From: Eremothecium cymbalariae DBVPG#7215
Taxonomy: Eukaryota > Ascomycota > Saccharomycetes > Saccharomycetales > Saccharomycetaceae
DNA: 64,000 nt
Direction: 5' to 3'
Assembly: GCF_000235365.1 (NCBI RefSeq)
Contig: NC_016455.1
Location: 248,001 to 312,000, forward strand
Part shown: positions 61,646-64,000 of the stretch, piece by piece
Position numbering within the stretch: position 1 is the stretch's first letter
How the letters are laid out: every line of letters begins with the position of its first letter
Translations under genes and position numbers: made by a program
The notes under the pieces: generated by a model
What the model saw: only the letters and a program-made list of their open reading frames with translations
The model's database searches: none
Told to the model about the DNA's origin: nothing

Positions 61646-62731
61646 ATGCCAGGTCAAATATTGAGCGTCCCATTTATCTCCCAGCTTGAAGATATGGATA
61701 AGTATTTGATGGAATATCGGTCTCTGAAATTGATGCCACAAAATGGGGTAATTCCTTTACAGCAGCAACAGCAGGGTCAGTCTCAGCAACAGCAGTACAG
61801 GTACCAAAATCGTGCTGGCGGTCAGGGGATGTCTGGCCAGCAGCGTAAAAGGATAAGCCACGGTTCCAATAACAGCAGTGTTAATCATTATGTTAGTGGG
61901 GCTGCTGTGGATGCTGGCAACTGCAACAGTGGTGGTAAGCGTTTCCAAATCGGTAACTTGCAAGCCAAGTATGGAGCCCACCACCATGGCCATCACCATC
62001 ATCATCATCACCACCAGCAGCAGCAGCAGCAACAGCAGCAATTGATTAATCCATTGCAAACGTCTTTTCAAAAGACTTATCCACAGGTTTTCTACCCCAG
62101 TTCTTCAAAACCAAATGGTAATGGAAGCAATATTTCTTTGCCTTTGATCGCTCAACAAACACCACAACCCGGGCAACAACAAAGCTTTTTGACTTCCAGC
62201 TCGTCTTCAGGCTCTACTTCGCCACCTAGATTGCAAAGTTCTATAAGTGGAGGATCTACAATTAACTCGTTAAGTAGTGACTTTGGTGACTATATTATGC
62301 CAAGCGACTTCCATAAGCAATATGATAGTATTGCTTATGGACAGACTGCAAGTGGCAGCCCAGCCATGAGCAACTTTAACATGGTATCTCCTTTTGTTCA
62401 GAGCAATAGTCCTCCGATCTCAAGTGCTGCAACTTCTAACGATTTGATGCAAGTATTCCCATCTTCTTTGCTGGGTGATACATCTTCTAGCGGCAATGTC
62501 TCGTCTTTGAATGGATCCAGGTCTATGGTGGCATCCATGTTCTCCTCTAACTCGTTTCCTTCTTCTTCCAATCAATCTACTTTTACGATGTTGCCGGCTG
62601 CTAGTTCCACCTGGGGGAATTCAACTGGTGTTTCCACTGCTGGTCCTACAACGGTTAATCAGTCGAGCACCTCGTCTACTGCCTCAGGTTCTTTTGGTAT
62701 TTGGAATAACGACATGAGTGTCTGGGGTTAA
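61646..62731 (+). CDS. YBL081W: Gln/Ser/His-rich protein, YBL081W ortholog
   Basis: The product is 361 residues (S. cerevisiae 368), function unknown. Conservation is confined to the two ends: the start MPGQILSVPFISQLEDMDKY, continuing LMEYRSLKLM, and the end SFGIWNNDMSVWG. The middle is low complexity, with a His run then a Gln run at residues about 111-132 and long Ser/Thr-rich stretches. Preserved termini with a free middle suggest two short linear binding motifs joined by a disordered spacer; that is inference. A single 22-base segment ahead of the ATG is purine-rich. Confidence 0.88.
   Translation: MPGQILSVPFISQLEDMDKYLMEYRSLKLMPQNGVIPLQQQQQGQSQQQQYRYQNRAGGQGMSGQQRKRISHGSNNSSVNHYVSGAAVDAGNCNSGGKRFQIGNLQAKYGAHHHGHHHHHHHHQQQQQQQQQLINPLQTSFQKTYPQVFYPSSSKPNGNGSNISLPLIAQQTPQPGQQQSFLTSSSSSGSTSPPRLQSSISGGSTINSLSSDFGDYIMPSDFHKQYDSIAYGQTASGSPAMSNFNMVSPFVQSNSPPISSAATSNDLMQVFPSSLLGDTSSSGNVSSLNGSRSMVASMFSSNSFPSSSNQSTFTMLPAASSTWGNSTGVSTAGPTTVNQSSTSSTASGSFGIWNNDMSVWG
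61978..62043 (+). repeat. His/Gln codon repeat in YBL081W
   Basis: CAC/CAT codons (about a dozen histidines with one glycine) pass directly into nine CAG/CAA glutamine codons. Confidence 0.85.
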
Positions 62732-63698
62732 AAGTAACTGGTTAAGACTTGTTCAATGCTTTTATCACACTCATATGTCAGGATCATCTTTATTGTTGTG
62801 TTTTTTGTTTCTATTACTTGTAAATTTATGGAGGATTCAAACTATATTGTTTTTTTAACATACTGAATGAACAGTAAGACGCGGATCTTTTTCCACATTA
62901 CTATCAGACATTTTTATCACAGTCAGGAATTGATATTCCCATCTTTGAGCTTCTTTTACTTTTTAAACCTTCAATTTCCATCACGAAGTTCTCACATTGA
63001 CCAAGTTCCTGTACTCTTTTATTTATATTTTTACTTGATTGTGATTCACAAGTTGATTTTATGTTGGTGGTTTTTTTTCTTTGATGTTGAAGAGTCTTAC
63101 ACACCTATAATTGCTGAACTGTGGGCGTTCATTCACTGTTCTAAACATTCTAATGAATCAACCAATGTTTAGTATTCTTTTTTTTTTGTATTTTGTTTTC
63201 ATCTGCTGGGCTATCTTTTTTGGTATCGGTTTTCGAGTGTTATACTAGAGTGGTTTGTTGGCAATGTATCACTGGATTTGGAGTTTATGTATCTGTTGAG
63301 TTATCCTATCTTGGTTTGCGTGGTCATTGGGGTGGACTTATTGATAGTTCTTTTATCTTGTTATAGATAATTGGTTATAAGACATGATTACTTCTAATTT
63401 TTGGAAAGAATAAGGTATGAAGACGAGGCCTGTATAAAGTTATATTCATATATAACATTGTTGTCGGGGCGGGAATTTTGAAGAATGTGACTTACACTTC
63501 CGTTGAAAAATGAAATGAACGTTATAAGAAAGTAAGTTCTTAAAAGGTTTGCAAATCTTGGCTTCTTTTCAATATAGGAAGTTTTTTTTCCCAACTTTTC
63601 TTAGTGACTTCTAACAAGAAGCTGAATAACATTTTTATAATACTATTAATGATAATTTTTGAAGTTCTAGTTATAAGATTGTATTTACTTTCAAATAA
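62732..63698. other. Convergent 3' intergenic YBL081W / PET112
   Basis: The 967 T-rich bases between two stop codons hold an ATG ORF (62867-63172) of low complexity that is not supported. ATTTATATTTT at 63021-63031 matches the S. cerevisiae ARS consensus at all 11 positions; a convergent AT-rich region is a typical origin site, but such matches are common by chance. Confidence 0.35.
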
Positions 63699-64000
63699 TT
63701 ATTTCTTGATGCCTAATATCTTCTTGAAAGTGTTTTCTAATAATGGAGCTTCAATTCTCCCCTGAGAGAGCTTCATTCCTTGGCCAACCAGGAAATGTAT
63801 GGCGTTCTTTTTCTTACCAGATATAATATCTCTCCTTACTCCATCATCTACTCCATTTAGAATCTCTTCGCAAATACCTTGCAACTGAGTTTCATCTACT
63901 TGGTTGAGTGGATTCAACTCGTACTCTGCTATCAGACCCTCAAAATTTATACCCTGCAAGTCAGTAAAGCCAGAAGTTTTGAAGTTGTTCAAAACATAAA
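63699..64000 (-). CDS. PET112: Mitochondrial glutamyl-tRNA(Gln) amidotransferase subunit B, C-terminal end (cut by window edge)
   Basis: GatB-type subunit of the GatFAB complex, which converts Glu-tRNA(Gln) to Gln-tRNA(Gln) in mitochondria. Only the last 99 codons are in the window. The frame is open to base 64000, and the apparent start at 63992 is a TTG inside the gene. The GatB/Yqey tail is recognisable: ELNPLNQVDETQLQGICEEI, DDGVRRDIISGKKKNAIHFLVGQGMKLSQGRIEAPLLENTFKKIL. The S. cerevisiae protein is 541 residues. It lies next to YBL081W as in S. cerevisiae. Confidence 0.92.
   Translation of the reverse strand, partial: YVLNNFKTSGFTDLQGINFEGLIAEYELNPLNQVDETQLQGICEEILNGVDDGVRRDIISGKKKNAIHFLVGQGMKLSQGRIEAPLLENTFKKILGIKK

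Noticed and set aside
62867..63172. 101-codon ATG ORF between YBL081W and PET112
   Set aside because: Phe/Leu/Ile-rich low complexity from a T-rich intergenic region, with no recognisable motif.

Overview
This is nuclear DNA of a budding yeast in the family Saccharomycetaceae. Nearly every gene reads as an ortholog of a Saccharomyces cerevisiae gene. Three spliceosomal introns use the strict yeast signals (GTATGT donor, TACTAAC branch point). Genes that S. cerevisiae keeps on two duplicated chromosome tracks, YBL (chromosome II left arm) and YER (chromosome V right arm), are interleaved here on one track. The duplicated pairs BOI1/BOI2, AVT5/AVT6, RPL23A/RPL23B and SCS2/SCS22 appear once each. 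That pattern indicates a lineage that did not undergo the whole-genome duplication. Species cannot be decided from the sequence alone.

Layout, left to right: YME1 (-, cut by the left edge), BRN1 (-), BNA4 (-), YBL095W/MRX3 (+), GLO3 (+), ROX3/MED19 (-), RPL32 (+, intron in the 5' leader), SCS2-type VAP gene (-, one intron), MAP2 (-), MRP21 (+), AVT5/6 (+), SHO1 (+), TEL1 (-, interrupted by a frameshift), RPL23 (-, one intron), SLX8 (+), SPR6-like (+), YBL086C (-), an unrecognised 392-residue gene (+), BOI1/2 (+), CDC27 (-), TMN3 (+), LSM4 (-), SWI4 (+), KAP123 (+), ALG3 (+), FLO8 (+), GLE2 (+), YBL081W (+) and PET112 (-, cut by the right edge). No tRNA, rRNA, transposon, LTR or centromere was found.

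These are housekeeping and regulatory genes, not a functional cluster: condensin, APC/C, cell-cycle transcription, DNA-damage signalling, ribosome, vesicle traffic, osmosensing, polarity and N-glycosylation. Nothing looks like a horizontally acquired or novel multi-gene system.

Points deserving attention: a one-base frameshift that separates the TEL1 catalytic core from the rest of the kinase; a 67% GC, strongly self-complementary block between the Rap1-like site and exon 1 of RPL32; overlapping perfect hairpins in the BOI promoter; a gene at 33744-34922 with no recognised family; the SWI4 upstream region with MCB and ECB-like elements plus clustered CACGTG sites; a nested minisatellite in FLO8; and two gene-order differences from S. 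cerevisiae (the BNA4-BRN1 block and ALG3).
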